DNA of 64,000 nt, from the NCBI GenBank assembly GCA_040954595.2, contig CM082590.2, forward strand, positions 2,728,001-2,792,000, in the 5' to 3' direction. This DNA comes from Balanoglossus misakiensis. Its lineage: Eukaryota > Hemichordata. The position numbers and the translations under genes were made by a program. Positions 24,601-37,423 of this stretch are shown here, piece after piece. The notes under the pieces were generated by a model. That model searched no databases. It was not told the DNA's origin and saw only the letters and a list, made by a program, of their open reading frames with translations. Position 1 is the stretch's first letter. Every line of letters starts with the position of its first letter.

Positions 24601-24791
24601 GCGTATAGGAAACTGTTGTGCCATTTGGGGATTACACAGATTTTAGGTATTCACCAGAATTAAATCGCGGGCGACATTGGCAAGCATATATGGCAAAAAT
24701 ATTCAAATACTATGGAAACATAAAAAAATTCACCATGCTCAATCAAGTGTTATGTGTCACTGCAATCTTACAAGCAGCACTAAAAAAAACA

Positions 24792-25064
24792 GATTTTTGT
24801 CCAAAAACTGTCTGTAAAATACATGCGAGTATGACAAGCTAATTAGTCCAATCAGACAGAGGCATTCACTGACCTACCACCAGTTTATAATAAAATAACC
24901 GGTGGTCTCTGTAACAGCTGGACCACAACTGATTTTTGTCCAAAAACTGTCTGTAAAATATATGCGAGTATGACAAGCTAATTAGTCCAATCAGACAGAG
25001 GCATTCACTGACCTACCACCAGTTTATAATAAAATAGCCGGTGGTCTCTGTAACAGCTGGACCG
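24792..25064. repeat. 139-bp direct duplication with an internal hairpin
   Basis: GATTTTTGTCCAAAAACTG at 24792 recurs at 24931; the two units differ at only a few positions. Each contains ACCACCAGTTTAT, an A/T-rich loop, then AACCGGTGGT, which can fold into a stem. No coding sequence is apparent. Confidence 0.85.
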
Positions 25065-26999
25065 GTAAAATTATATAAGGCTGTTTATTTTACTGATAAA
25101 AAATTTTATAGGTCTTTGTAGGTTATAATAAAGAAAATTATCAAAATCGGTTCACCAGTTTTCAAGGTACAAAAGCATCAAAAAATACTGATATTCTCAA
25201 GTATCTTCAACATTTTTCAAAAAATTATGCACGATTCACAGAAGAATACTTCTTTCAGTTTTACAGGAGATCATCTAAACTTGTAAAGAAAATCTCTCTA
25301 TTTTTTGCATGGCACCATGGGAAATATGAAATTTTGCAATGTTTGATGTTCCGTGTCTCAATCATAGTTGATCTAATTGTAACGAAATTTTCAGAATATA
25401 TTACAATATATGTGCAGATACAGATAGTGACTTCAGTTTTTGATATCTGGATTACAATTTAAATTCCCAGGCGCTCAAAAAAGGAAAAACCTAGCATTTT
25501 ACCATTGCAAATGGGCGGCCATATTGGATTGATATTTCATTAGATGGCAATATCTGTTTATACACATAGAATATATAACTGAAATTATAATTATACACAG
25601 GTCTATGAAATGCAAAGAAAATGTATTTCTAGGAAAGAACACCCATGGGCATTCAGCTCTAAGCAGATAACATCAGTCACTTTGAAGACATGTCACTTCC
25701 CAGACTTGACTAAACAAACTTCCAACCCTGAAGTGAAACGCATCTCCGAGTTGCATACACAATATGATCATATAATGTTAGATATTTATCATGGTTTAAG
25801 TGAAAACAAATTAGGAGATGTAAACACCCCTGCCATTTATTCAGTGCCATATAATGCTGCCATTATGCACATATTGACTCTAGCCACTTTCCCAGTGGGA
25901 GGAAAAAGACTTTAATGGACACCAAGCGGGAAGAAACGAAAGTTACTAAGTTTTTGGCATTTCATTTTTATTTGTGAGATCGAGAAATTAAAATATGACA
26001 AGTTTAGAAAATAATCAGATTACACAGTATGTCCCAGTTCGTATGGCGGCCATATTGGATTCTGAACTCTCTAGTGATATAAACATATAGTGTACTTGGC
26101 GAGTCTCAGTATAGGGAAATCAACACAATCAGACAAAACTTGGGTTACCCATTGCAATAATACTATCAAATTTCAAAGCAATCCCATATGCAGTTTCAGA
26201 AAAATCAGTATTTTCACCAAAATTGTACAATATCTTACGTCAATCGCTTCAGGGAACATGCCTACCAAAGCTCAAGGCAATCTGACAATCAGTTTGAAAG
26301 AAAATAATTTTTAATGAAAAATTCCAAAACTATCACACACAAAACGCAAATATGCATATTTCAAGTATTTTTCTAAAACATCTCACTTAATTATTCCCAA
26401 GGAACAACCCTGCAAAATTTGAAAGCAATCTGACAAGCAGTTTTAGATAAAACAATTTTTGACCAAAAAAGACAAAAAATTCTACAAAATTATAAATATG
26501 CACATTTTTCATCAACCAGGTTTTCATCAAATAGGACCATATATCCAAATGTATGCTTCAAAGCAACACGACTCTCAGAGAAAAAAATGCTTGTCACCCT
26601 GGTCAAAAATTTGGTTTTACTAAAACATCAAATCGGTTATCTCTCAAAGCTAAAAGGGTTATCACCAAACAGATTACAATTTTCTTTACTTGTGGTGGTT
26701 TTGGTTTTATCGGTTTGCCCAATAAAAATTAGGATAATTGTTTAAGTATGCCAACAGTGAGGTGGAAATCACACCAGAAAAGCGAAAATACGCCAACAAC
26801 ATGTAAACAGTAAAATGTTACGAAAAAACAAACAGAAAAGCGAAAATACACCAACCACGTTTAAACCGTAAAATTAAAAAAAATGCAAACACTGGCTCTA
26901 CGTGCGCTTAGGCAAGAGGCCTAGCAATAAAATTCTCACAGAGTATAACCCTATAAATATGTCTAGACTTTCTCGATTATGACCTCAGGGTCAGCAGCG
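25065..26999. other. No supported gene; A/T-rich, partly repetitive
   Basis: The open frame at 25610-25915 (101 codons) has no motif I recognise and no splice or codon-use support. Two GCGGCCATATTGGATT sequences (25505 and 26045) are the reverse complement of the macrosatellite anchor. From about 26090 to 26640 the sequence contains degenerate copies of the CAATCTGACAAGCAGTTT / TTTTGACCAAAAA repeat described at 28740. Confidence 0.55.
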
Positions 27000-28312
27000 A
27001 AGCCATACACAGAATGGCCGAGAGGCATGGCTAGCTGCACGCCCGTAGCTCGGATTTTTTTCTGGAATAAGACCTACTTCTGTTCAACTACAAGGTGTTG
27101 AACGGATAGCTGCAAATCACCTAATACCAGACTAAACAATCGAGCGACGGTAACGTAGCTACATAGGCTATGGTACTAAAAGCAATGACTGGATTATGAG
27201 CCTACCGAAAAGACGTCTTGATCCCGCGGCAGTAAGAAGGAAAGTGGTCGAAACCCGGCGTCGCACACCGGAAACGGGTCAATGATCACCTGTTGTTATG
27301 GAGAGTGGGACTTGTTACCCAATCACAGACCATAGTTAGCATTACGACACACTAATGAATATGCATACATGCTATAGCTGCATATTTTATTATTTTAGAA
27401 CGCACTGGAACATGCTCGCATTCGAAGGAATATTCCATTTGTATATGCAAATAGCAAACCTATGTTCTCGAGTGTGAGTGCACCATTGTCTCAGGGGGGT
27501 GGCTCACGTCCCAAAGAACAGGGGGTAATTTTCTACCACAGCCGCGCATTTCAAACCGAGCAAGCAAACTGCTAACTTCCGTTGTCTGGGCAACATTTTG
27601 ATGTGCGTTAAGTTTTGCACCTATTCGACTTTGAGGAAACAGACCTATAATACTCCCTAATGTGGTTCTCTTTCTGGGTCATTTTGTTGGTCCAACCACG
27701 ATCCACGAGATCGTAAACTGCTTGGATTAGGGCGCGTTAGGAAGCTGCAGCTGCGGCCGCAGGTCAAGTCGGTGTGTGTTGTATTTAACAAACATGGTGA
27801 ATGTGTTCGGCACAGCAACATGCTCGCTCTACCCACAGCCACTGTACCGTACTGTCGATCGTTTCCATGTCTGTTTCACGCTCGCTCTTTATAATGCCCT
27901 TATCACGCCTCCCGTATTGTGTTCATGATATGACAGTCCCACTAATCTGACAACACGCTCGCTTTTATTATGTCAATTTGTCCCGTTCGCTAGCACTGCG
28001 TTCAGGCCTGCATTCACCATTAACAGACTATCCCATTCGCCAACTTTACTGAACTACAAAGTGAAGAAACAGTTTGCGTCTTGGCCGAAACAACCGGGGT
28101 CATGGAAATTAAAGGCCGAACCGAGAAGATTAAGTGCCATTCCCGAAGTAACGACCAACCAATGTTTACAGAGAAATCAGATGACATCAAATAGCGGAGT
28201 TCTTATCCTGTCGGGATGCGTTTACCTCGGAATCGGCGAAGTTTTTTTGTCGTCGAGTTTGATTTCATGGACGATGCAGTCTAGTTATTTGATGATCCAT
28301 AATTGATATTTT
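27000..28312. other. GC-richer, CpG-containing stretch; possible promoter region
   Basis: Base composition rises and CpG becomes frequent compared with both sides (for example GCGGCCGCAG at 27750, TCGATCGTTTCC at 27856, GGAATCGGCGAAG at 28231). Two short open frames (27657-27842 minus and 28061-28306 plus) have no recognisable domain. It could be a CpG-rich promoter or an unmethylated 5' region, but no downstream exon can be identified. Confidence 0.35.
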
Positions 28313-28315
28313 TTT

Positions 28316-28331
28316 GGGGGGGGGGGGGGGG
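28316..28331 (+). repeat. Poly(G) run, 16 bases
   Basis: Sixteen consecutive G residues follow ATATTTTTTT. A length error is likely here in sequencing. Confidence 0.9.
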
Positions 28332-28739
28332 TCCTGGTGTCGATAATTCGAGGCAGGAGAAGAAATGTGCCGCCAGCGCAAATTGCCGTTTTTCTCGCTC
28401 TGTTTAGTCGATTTTGACAACTTCAAAAGTATTAAACTTCACTCTGCGTTGGTCGAGAGGTCTTAAATTTTACCCATCCAACAAAACAAACGTTTGTAGT
28501 CAATAAAGTGTTCTTGGCGGGAATTAAAATTGATTCAATGCAATTCAAGTTTGAATTTGATCAAATTTTCTAAATATAGATAAATCGACAGGCCAACACT
28601 GTCCATGCACCAAAAAGAACAGCTGGTCGCGGAGATGAATTTTGTTTTTGTATATAACAAAATACCCTACAAAATATAAAAGTTCCGAATTACCTATAAT
28701 TTGATTCCATTATAATTCCAATACTATTAACTCAATTTT

Positions 28740-30245
28740 AGAGTAATACACTGGGAACTATTATTTTTCAAAATTGGAAAATATGCCCCCAAAATACAAG
28801 ATATTGCCAACAAAAAGCATTGACACTTTCATCATTGGTTTTGTAAATTATCATGACAACGCACCCAGGAACCTTTAAATCAAATTTGAAAGCAATGGAG
28901 TAGAGGGTTCTGAGAAAGAGTTTTGACCAAAAATGGCAAAAATCACCCCAAAAATATAATATTAAATTCTTCTAGTTGATTTGACAAACATACATGCAAA
29001 TTTCCAAAGCAATCTATGAGCTGTTTTACATTTAAAAAATGATCAAAAAGGTAAAAATTGCTCGCAAATTTTGCAGCAATTTAAACAAAACTTTAGTAAC
29101 TCAGATCACCTATATGAAGCTCCATACTAAATTTCAAAGAGGTGGGCTGATTAATTCCAGAAAGGTAGTTTTTTTACAAAAATGTAGAAAAAGACAAACA
29201 AATGCGAAAAATAGAAAATTCAAAGTATTACCTCAAAACATACAGAATCATTATGACCAGGGGTTGCTGAGTTTCTGAGTTTTGACCAAATTAAGGTTTT
29301 TCCCAGAAAATTTGCATATTTTTGGCAATGTCAACTTCGTTTGAACAAACTCCCATCTACAACCCGGTATGCATCTACACACCAAATATCGAGGTTGTAC
29401 GCGTAGCAGTCTTCAAGTTTTTGATGTGGATGGACATACTCCCATACATCCATACAGATGCAACGTACCGATCTCATAAGGTCCCACTGGAATATACCAA
29501 TACAAATGTGACATAAACACTTGACTTGCGGGCGCTGTTACTCCTCAATGAAAGCAGATAACGCGACACAAACTGGTCATTTTTTTCAAACTTGTGCTAT
29601 AAGTAATATGTGTGACCAACTCTATGACTTAATTTTTTGTTAATGACCTAATACCAAACAAATAGATATGATCTAATTTAAAAAAACTTTCCCAAAACTG
29701 CCAAACACAAAAATGCAAACATCACCAAAATTATACAATATCTTACTTCGATGAGAACATGCTTACCAAAGTTCAAAGCAATCTGACAAGTGGTTTCAAC
29801 GAGAAAATCACAAGTTACCTCAAGAACACAAATAAGCAAATTTCAACAAAATTTTCAAACAACTTACAATTGCTTAACCCTGAGAACATGTCTACCAATT
29901 CCCAAAGCAATCTGACAAGCACGAGGTTTCAGAGAAAACGATTTTTGACCAAAAATTGCAAAATTTGGCTCATAATTACAAATGTGCAAACTTTGCAACA
30001 ATTACACCTATAGGAAGATTTATACTAAATGTTAAAGAAATCAGCCAATTACTTTCATAGAAAATATTTTACCATTGTGTTAAAAGACAAAACATTCCTA
30101 AAAAGTAGACAATTCACGATGTTAGCTTAGAACTTATATAGCTCTATGATCTTGGCATAAGAAACATGCATACCACTTTTCAAAGCAATCTGACCAGTAG
30201 TTCCCAGCTAACAACTGAGAACAGAATAGCCAAAATCATCACCAG
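28740..30245. repeat. Degenerate ~150-bp tandem repeat, TTTGACCAAAAA family
   Basis: Motifs recur in fixed order with period near 120-160 bp: ACCAAATTTCAAAGCAATCTG, then ACAAGCAGTTTCAGAGAAAA, then TTTTTGACCAAAAATTGCAAAA, then AAATATGCAAATTT. Copies are strongly diverged, so the array is old. The same family lies at 26090-26640 and, on the opposite strand, at 43540-44160 inside the large transposon. Short frames within it are not genes. Confidence 0.75.
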
Positions 30246-32610
30246 CGCCTAACACTACATTTGATTTTAATCAGATGAAAAAGGGAAGTAAGCAGACCAT
30301 TTGTTGGAGCGGCTGATCCTCACCTGAAATCAAAGAGACAGACAAAAGCACTCATTTTATCAGAATATTTATTTTATGTATGCAAAAATCCTAACATGAT
30401 ATCTCTGTCTACCTGTTTATCCTGATAGGAAAATTGTTAGAATAAAAATATCAAAGATATTTCTTCCTAACGCTGCATACACTATGTACATACTCTAGCA
30501 GTCTTGAAAGTACAATGAAATGTTTGTCAAAAGCTCTTCTTAAAAACTGCATAACATACCAAACTTTCAGTACAATATAAGCAATATCCGGAAAAAAATT
30601 AAACCAACTTAGCATCTTATGCAAAATGAAAGAAATTGAGGAATCGTGTCCCCCCTTCCCTTCAGCACTATACATGATTCTACAGCCTCAGGGTGTCATT
30701 CTTCACACAAACATAAAATGAATGGCTGAAATTCTAGAAATGTAGAAACAATGACATGTGAATATTGTTATTAAAAATGTGATTTTAATCGTTTGGCAAC
30801 TATGGTCACTTCCTAATAATTGACTATATTTCTTAACATGCATCTAATAGTTTGATTCTACCATGCTTGTCACGGATTTTGCCGATCACCAAACACAAAA
30901 CACAACAAAATGGTTTAACAGTTTCACAAGCCATATGCCTAAAACAGGGACATCATCAGTTCATATGTATGGCCAGTCTGGCTACAGAGGTGAACTGACT
31001 ATGTATATGCATGGGATTCTTTTATATCCCTTTGGTCACGTGACCAGTTTATATATTTTCTGCTATTTCCCCAAGGGATTCATAGTCGATTCTATTTTCT
31101 TATCACCTGACGGATTCTGGCGAATCATGACACAGTGTTAGCATGAGGTATGTTATAAATACAGATATTACATACATACCGGTATTCAAATGAACTAATG
31201 GTTCGGTCCAAATCCATTGTTTCTGTTGGAAAAGTTGGATGTCTACACAGGGAACTGGGGGTGAATGGTGAGAGTGCTAAGAAAAAAGGCTGATGGTAAT
31301 TTTCCATTTTTATCTAACCTGTATACATGTGTGTGCTTAATCTTTCCCAATAATGCTGACACACAACAAGTTAATTGTTTTACAAAACTCTCATTGAGAG
31401 TCAAATGAAGGCACCTGATATAAGCCCAAAGACTTCATTCTTTTCCACACACCACTTTTCTCTTTTCAAAGAGCTCCATTTCAAATTGTGTACACAAACA
31501 ATGTCATTGTCACTGCCCAAGCCCAAACTTTCAAATTACAATGTGACATTTCAAAACACTGTTAGACTTCCCAATGAAACATTAACTCTGGATCGGTATC
31601 CATTCAAATTAGTGACAGCCCCGGGGTTAGATTGTTGTTAATTTTGTTATAATGGTGATATTTAATTGTTTGGCTTTAACAAAAATTATGACATGGACGT
31701 ATAAACGTGTTATGTCCACACATATGCTGTGAGTTCAGCTTCAATCCAATTTCATAACAAATTATTCAACAACAAAAATAGAAAATGAACATCAAGAGCT
31801 AGTGACTTCGTGGCTTTCACATGATAAATATACATTGCCCCATGCTAGAGTGTAATATTAACATGTCTCATACAACCTACAATTCTCTGTATATAACCAA
31901 ACACATTCATTATAGCTGCATTAGTTGGGTCACATAATTAGTTGGGCTGCATTAGTTGGGTCACATGACCTGAGCAATCCATGTTTTTGCAAGTGTTGTA
32001 TTGTCACTGTTATAGTGTGACTTCTTTGGTGTAATGCTCCAATGAACATGTGAGTTTCAATTGGATAGATAAATGACCAATAACACAAAGTCTGTGATTG
32101 GGTAATACAAATGATTGGTATACAACTGGAAGTTCTGACACTGAAAGAGCTGTCTATTGCTCTCTTCCCTGAGGGAGCGATAGAGAGTAACTTTAGAGAT
32201 ACATTCTCCAATGATCAGGAGTTAATAAGGTATTAGTCTAGTATATAGCTGTATTTTATCTGCTTTGCTTTCAAAAAACTATGCATGCCACTGGCCCAAT
32301 AAAGCATGATACCCCTTGCAGGGAATCGTGATGTAATTAGCATCCCTTTGAAGTCAATCACGGACTTTGTTTTTCCAATGATTGGTCAAAGGATACATAT
32401 GTGTGATTAAGGATTGGTACCATTTTAAATTTAAATTAGCCTTGCCTTTACTATAACCTTACACACAATCGCCATTGTTCAGTTTATGTCAGTGACTTTA
32501 AGGGGGATGGTAGTTACATCACAATTCCCAGCAAGAGCTATCAGGCTTTATTGGGCCAGTGGCATGCATCACTCTTGATGTTAGTTTTGGAAGTGGAAAA
32601 AATATGGCTA
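30246..32610. other. No supported gene
   Basis: Several frames of 60-93 codons occur on both strands (30863-31141, 31375-31641, 31930-32211), none with a recognisable domain, a convincing splice context or similarity between copies. ATTAGTTGGGTCACAT is repeated at 31919 and 31948. This may be downstream sequence of the minus-strand gene or simply intergenic. Confidence 0.5.
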
Positions 32611-32612
32611 TA

Positions 32613-32820
32613 TACTGTAAAACATGAAATTTTCGCAACGGGAAATTTTCATAATATCAAATGTGGCAACTGTTATGCAACGATTAATTTTCGCATTCTC
32701 GAATTTCAATTCATCATTATTTCTGAAAAACATGTTTACGCGACTTTTTAGTTTCGTGTTTTTTTAGCACTTGCATGATTCGGGCGAATTTATCTCTCAT
32801 GAAAATTTCCCATTTTACAT
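32613..32820. mobile_element. MITE, ACTGTAAAAC family, copy 1
   Basis: About 208 bp with inverted ends: ACTGTAAAACATGAAATTTTCG on the left and GAAAATTTCCCATTTTACA on the right. The interior shares CAACTGTTATGC and GAAAAACAT.TTTACG.GACTTTT with the copy at 55047. No coding capacity. Confidence 0.75.
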
Positions 32821-33307
32821 ACATCCTAAGTATCATTTTTTCACACCAGAAGACGATGCACAGTTGCTTTGTGTATGGCATACTTTGTATTACAATAGAC
32901 ACTGACAACTAGTTACATCCTCCCAGCATACAAATATGGTTATATTGAAATAAGGCATTATGATGGAAACAATGTAAAGCTAATGCAAGAATTAGTACAG
33001 ACCGAGTATATTATGTTACTACACTGGAATAACAATTTCGTGTTATTTGATCTGTTTAAATTTTTTTTTTAAATCAAGGAACACTGAAGAATGAGTGGAG
33101 GTGATAGCTTTGGAATGGATATGTCTGTATACAGTAAATGAGAGTGATAAATATTCCAAATCCCCAATACTTGACTGTCTGGAAAAAACCTTGAGAATTT
33201 TCTGACATTTCTTTGGGCATCTGGGTTTCATTTAGTATATAGAAGTTACAACGGTAATGAAGGCATGAACAGTCTCCTGTTCATTATAGTCAGTTTCCTG
33301 TAAGAAT

Positions 33308-33556
33308 TTATTGATTCGGAATATCAAAAAGACTCATGTCAACAGCCAGCAGATTACTACATGATTGTTGCAGTGTTTGTTGCATGCTGGGTGCCAAGTC
33401 CATCTGAGGTACCTGTGGTCGCGGCCGTGGCTGTTGTCCTAGTTACAGCTGTTGTTGTTGTTGTTGTGATAACTGTTGCTGTTGTTGTTGTTGTTGCCAT
33501 GTTTGTTGTTGTGGTGGTGGAATGGTTGCTTTTGTTCCGCTGGCTTGTTGCTGCTG
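33308..33556 (-). pseudogene. Exon 8: polyglutamine exon with in-frame TAA, candidate last exon
   Basis: The acceptor TTTAACTGCAG is followed by CAG/CAA codons (runs of 5, 8 and 6 Gln, mixed CAA and CAG). In the frame delivered by exon 7 a TAA at 33445-33443 interrupts the sequence after QQQQQQL; beyond it the same frame stays open (GQQPRPRPQVPQMDLAP to FDIPNQ) to a TAA at 33310-33308 that overlaps an AATAAA. The first stop probably arose by C-to-T change in CAA. A CAG/GTACCT site inside the exon could be an alternative donor. Confidence 0.55.
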
Positions 33557-35121
33557 CTGCAGTTAAATACAAACAAAACAGTTTTCTTTTAAAGTCACTT
33601 CACAGCAAATGGCAATGTATCAGGAGACACTTCTTTTTAATTTTCTTTACATTTGTCAATCAGACTGAAATTTAGGGCGGCATATAGTTAGTTACTGTAC
33701 AATGGGAAATTGATTTAGGCTGTGTCTAAAATTGATGGTTAGTTTCAGGACCCCTGTTGACCTAATTAATTATGTACACTCCTAATTCTAGGCTAACCAA
33801 TAGATCTAGAAGTTTAGATTTTGTAGGACATAGATCAGTTTAGGATCAAAACTTTTTGACAAAATTTTGGGTATCCACAGCAGATAATCCTTAGCATTCT
33901 GTAGGAACCCTGGGAATTGCTTGGGCCCAGTGAACACTGCTTGCAGCTTTAATTCACCATGTTCTCAGATGCAGACATTTTGAAGAGAATATGATTTAAA
34001 TTCTAAGCAGACTTTTGTTAAAGTGTAATGTTCATCTAACACACATTTGCCAAAGCAGAGACTCTAGTTACAAAATTGTTATCTATGCCACAAGTGCTGT
34101 CTTAACAACAGACAAGGTGGCGGCAACCATAGTCTGTGTCATAGATTAGGAAAAGACAGCAAATTGAGTGAAAAGAAGAGACAAAACTAAATTCTTCTTA
34201 TCTGGCATGCAAGAAATATAGAAGGAAGCGAAGGCAGTCCACTATATGAATGCACGCACATAAAATTGTGCAGAATATTTGGATTGGACGTTATTTTGTA
34301 CACACAAAATTAACGCATATGTGCATAAGAGTAAGATGATTGTCGTCATTTAAAACTGTCTGTCAGAGGTTATCATCAGTGCTTCCACACTGGTACCATG
34401 GAAAAACTAGAGGAATTGAAAATAAGAATGAGACAAGATTTGTTGTATTTCTTTGTCGGTAATTTAGGTCTGCTTTCCTTCCAGCTTTTCCCCCCACACT
34501 AAAACTGAACAGGTTGGACCAGTCACACCTCCCTTAATCCTATTGGTCCCAATGTTTATTTCATCAATATATCTATGGCATGCTGACTTGGACAATAATT
34601 CTGACACAAAATTGATCATGAGTGTGAACTGATTGCATAAACATTTTTCGAAAGTACTTCCTGTAAAAAGGGAGGAGGCTCCACACACCAGACTATTTTT
34701 GTTTATGTACATGACTTACACATGCGGGGGTTGTCAACTTGATGAAATAGCCATTCTCTAGATTCCCTATTGTTATAAGAGTGTACATAAACATGAAAAG
34801 TAAAATCATGAATATTAATAGATGTGGTGTGTATGGCCGATTTGAGGCAAATCAGCCATACCCACCACGTCTAAATCTGTGTGGGGAAAAGTTGTCATGT
34901 TGGGCAAATAGTTCATTGAATTTATTCTGTGTGACTGTCAGGTCTTCAATACATTAAAATCATTTTGGGAATGGCACAGACCATGTTATTTGTACCATCA
35001 AGAAAGCTCCTTTTTGAGAAAACTTATTTCATTTTTCCCCACATAACAATTCCCAGAAGTGCCACTGGTACCAGTCTTGGTTTTCAAAATATTCACTGTA
35101 CACATTATTATGACAACTTAC
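33557..35121. other. Intron of the EGF/Gln-rich gene; no other gene seen
   Basis: Contains the hairpin at 34820-34872. Otherwise I see no exon, domain or tandem repeat. Confidence 0.55.
34820..34872. repeat. 53-bp near-perfect hairpin
   Basis: AGATGTGGTGTGTATGG and the next bases pair with CCATACCCACCACGTCT across a loop of about 3-5 bases, giving arms of about 25 bases with three mismatches. It could be a small foldback element or a transcribed stem-loop. Confidence 0.8.
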
Positions 35122-35361
35122 TTGTAAGAGGTGTTTTAGTTGTTGATTTGTTGATTGTATATTGGATGGCTGTGCTTGCACTGCTTGTTGTTGTTGTTGG
35201 GCTCTCTCTTGTTGTAACCTTTGTAATTGCTGTTGTTGTTGATGTTGTTGTCTTAGAGCTATGAGTTGACTTTGTCTGGCATGTTGATCTTGCTGTTGTT
35301 TCAATTCAAGTTCTTTTTTCTGTGCCATCTCTAGATTCTTCTGCAGTGCTTGAATATTCCT
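35122..35361 (-). CDS. Exon 7: Gln-rich predicted coiled coil with LxxLL motif
   Basis: An 80-codon exon, phase 0-0, acceptor GATCTTTCAG and a strong donor ACAA/GTAAGT. The first half (RNIQALQKNLEMAQKKELEL) has heptad-like spacing with alternating charges. It passes into glutamine runs (HQQQQQLQRLQQERAQQQQQ) and ends LKHLLQ, which formally contains an LxxLL motif. Such motifs contact nuclear receptors in coactivators, but by chance they are common in Leu/Gln-rich sequence, and EGF domains in the same transcript argue against a nuclear protein. No stop codon. Confidence 0.7.
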
Positions 35362-36467
35362 CTGAAAGATCAAACAAAGAAAAGTGTAAACATTCAAACA
35401 TTGTCATCTGTGTCAATCTACCTACATGTAACATGACTACAGGAGCTTCAGCCAAGCCAAGCTTTTCACTTGGGAGATTATTGAAATCAATTTAAAACTC
35501 AGCAACTCCAACTTCGGGTTATTTTCTCAATACTTTTGTTTTGGCGGTCACCTTTCATTGAACAATGAATGGGCAAGTGCTCGCTCACTTCTTCACTGAA
35601 TTTCACTGTTTGTTTATCTTATCATAAAAAAACTTGGGCATCGCAGTCCTTTGGACAAAAATATTCATGTGTGGTGATTTAAAATCAATGTTGCAAGAAG
35701 AAGAATTAATCACAGGATTAACGGTTTCTGATTGAAAAATACTAAATGCTTAATATGCCATATGCCGTACACAGAGTGATCACATTAGTCAATAGGACAG
35801 CTGTTCCAAAGGACTAAAATGATGGCAACGTTTTAATATTATATTTATTGTACAAAACCTTGCATCTGAGCTTTACTTTAAAGTACTTCCATTTACTAGT
35901 AGTACAAGTGCACATCAGTTAACATTGACAGCTAGGCATGACGTCATAGATGTAGGACTTCAAAATGGACATTCTGAACAGTGGGGGCGCTCTATCATGG
36001 TGGATTTTAATGAACATGTGTATTTAATTTCATCACTCACATTTGTCCATGGAAACTGTATTTTAACATACGCTTATAGTTAAGGCATTTGCAGTATCTA
36101 GTCATATTACAGTAATACACCAGACATGTTCTTAACTCAACTAAATGTGTGTAAGTTCAATTTCTGACCTCACTCAGATTACCCAAGTCCATGTGACAAA
36201 CTCAAGTATACAGACTTGAACTCCGGAAAAACTAGTCACCTACAATACTTGAAATGGAGCCACATCCAAAACTTGACTTTGAGATCTTTTATCAAATCAG
36301 TTTTCCTTTTAGAATTAGAACTCCCATGCAATTTTTGTGAGAGAGGAAATAAATAGATTCTCAGAAAAAAACAGTTTCCTCTTTAAAGATCCAACCTTAC
36401 CATAGAAAATAAAAGGTTTAGACTGAACCATAGTGGTGAAAGGGTTAAGCCAGAGCATGTATCAAAA

Positions 36468-36641
36468 TACAGTAAAACCTGTCTCAACCGAACCCTGTCT
36501 AATCTGGAAACCAGTCTATTTCAAAGACATTGTTCAAACCTTTTGACATAGAACCACATGTTGAAAGAACCTCTTTAAATTGTACACCTGCAATCTGAAC
36601 AATTTCTTCAGTCCCTTTGGTGTTAGACAGGTTTGACTGTA
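36468..36641. mobile_element. MITE, TACAGTMAAACCTGTCT family
   Basis: About 174 bp flanked by TACAGTAAAACCTGTCT and its inverted partner AGACAGGTTTGACTGTA. No coding capacity. The family also occurs at 37097, 53800 and 56494. Confidence 0.82.
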
Positions 36642-37096
36642 CTTGAAAGTGCAATTGAACAAAAATGCTAAAAAATATAATTGCAGAGAGTCAGTATTTT
36701 AGGCTGGGCATCATCTACATAGTTCCCAGAATCAATACTGTCACAGTAGTCCATTTCTCTATGTACCAAATTTTTATAAAACATTGCTATGCAGTCATGT
36801 TACCCTTCCAAGATGCAAACATGAGGCCAGTTGGTCACAAAGTAAAAACTTGATTGTCTTGTGTATCAACACTATAGTTGGGACTTATGTTCGACAGCCA
36901 CATTTTATTGTAAGGTCAGTTTTACACGCAACTTGTATCATGTATACAACAAACTAGATGAGCTCGAGCAGTACTCTACTGACCGCCTTTTTCACATTGT
37001 CTGCATTGAGATGACACTTTATTTTGGAAGGCTGCCCTCTTTATGAAAAATGTCATGATTGTGTTACACGTAAAAAAGACAGAAATCAACACAACA

Positions 37097-37284
37097 GCAG
37101 TCAAACCTGCTCATTATGGCTAGTGAAGGGACTTTTCTAAACTGGCCTTTATAGATAAGTGGCCATTATACCTTGTAGAAAGTCAATTAATGTACATGTA
37201 AATTGCACAGGGACTAGAATAAAGTGGCCACTATATAGAGGTGGCTGCCTAATAGAGGTGGCCACTCAAACAGGTTTGACTGTA
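37097..37284. mobile_element. MITE, CAGTCAAACCTG family
   Basis: About 188 bp between CAGTCAAACCTG and CAGGTTTGACTG. The interior contains repeated GTGGCCACTATATAGAGGTGGC-like blocks, and so resembles the copy at 53800 more than the one at 36468. Confidence 0.82.
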
Positions 37285-37423
37285 TGTTGATTTGTGTCAT
37301 GAATAGCCGACATTTACCAATGACTGATTGTACAATATATGATTTCAGTGTCACATATACATGTATAAGACACTAAGTACAAACCCATACATCTTACTTT
37401 CTCTCCAAATTGTAGATACTCAC

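Larger units (their letters stand above)
35362..37423. other. Intron with two MITEs; no exon seen
   Basis: Between the MITEs at 36468 and 37097 there is no recognisable coding sequence. A segment at 36360-36450 (GGTTTAGACTGAACCATAG, GGTGAAAGGGTTAA) is shared with the small TTAA element at 57429. Confidence 0.5.

Noticed and set aside
33357-33572. Thr-rich ORF on the minus strand
   Set aside because: It is a shifted frame of the CAA/CAG exon; the frame set by exon 7 gives glutamine.
33361-33675. Val-rich membrane-like ORF on the plus strand
   Set aside because: It is the complement of the polyglutamine exon; GTT runs read as valine.
35122-35361. Calling exon 7 a p160/SRC nuclear coactivator from its LxxLL and glutamines
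   Set aside because: No bHLH-PAS or other coactivator block is seen, and phase-linked EGF exons indicate an extracellular product.
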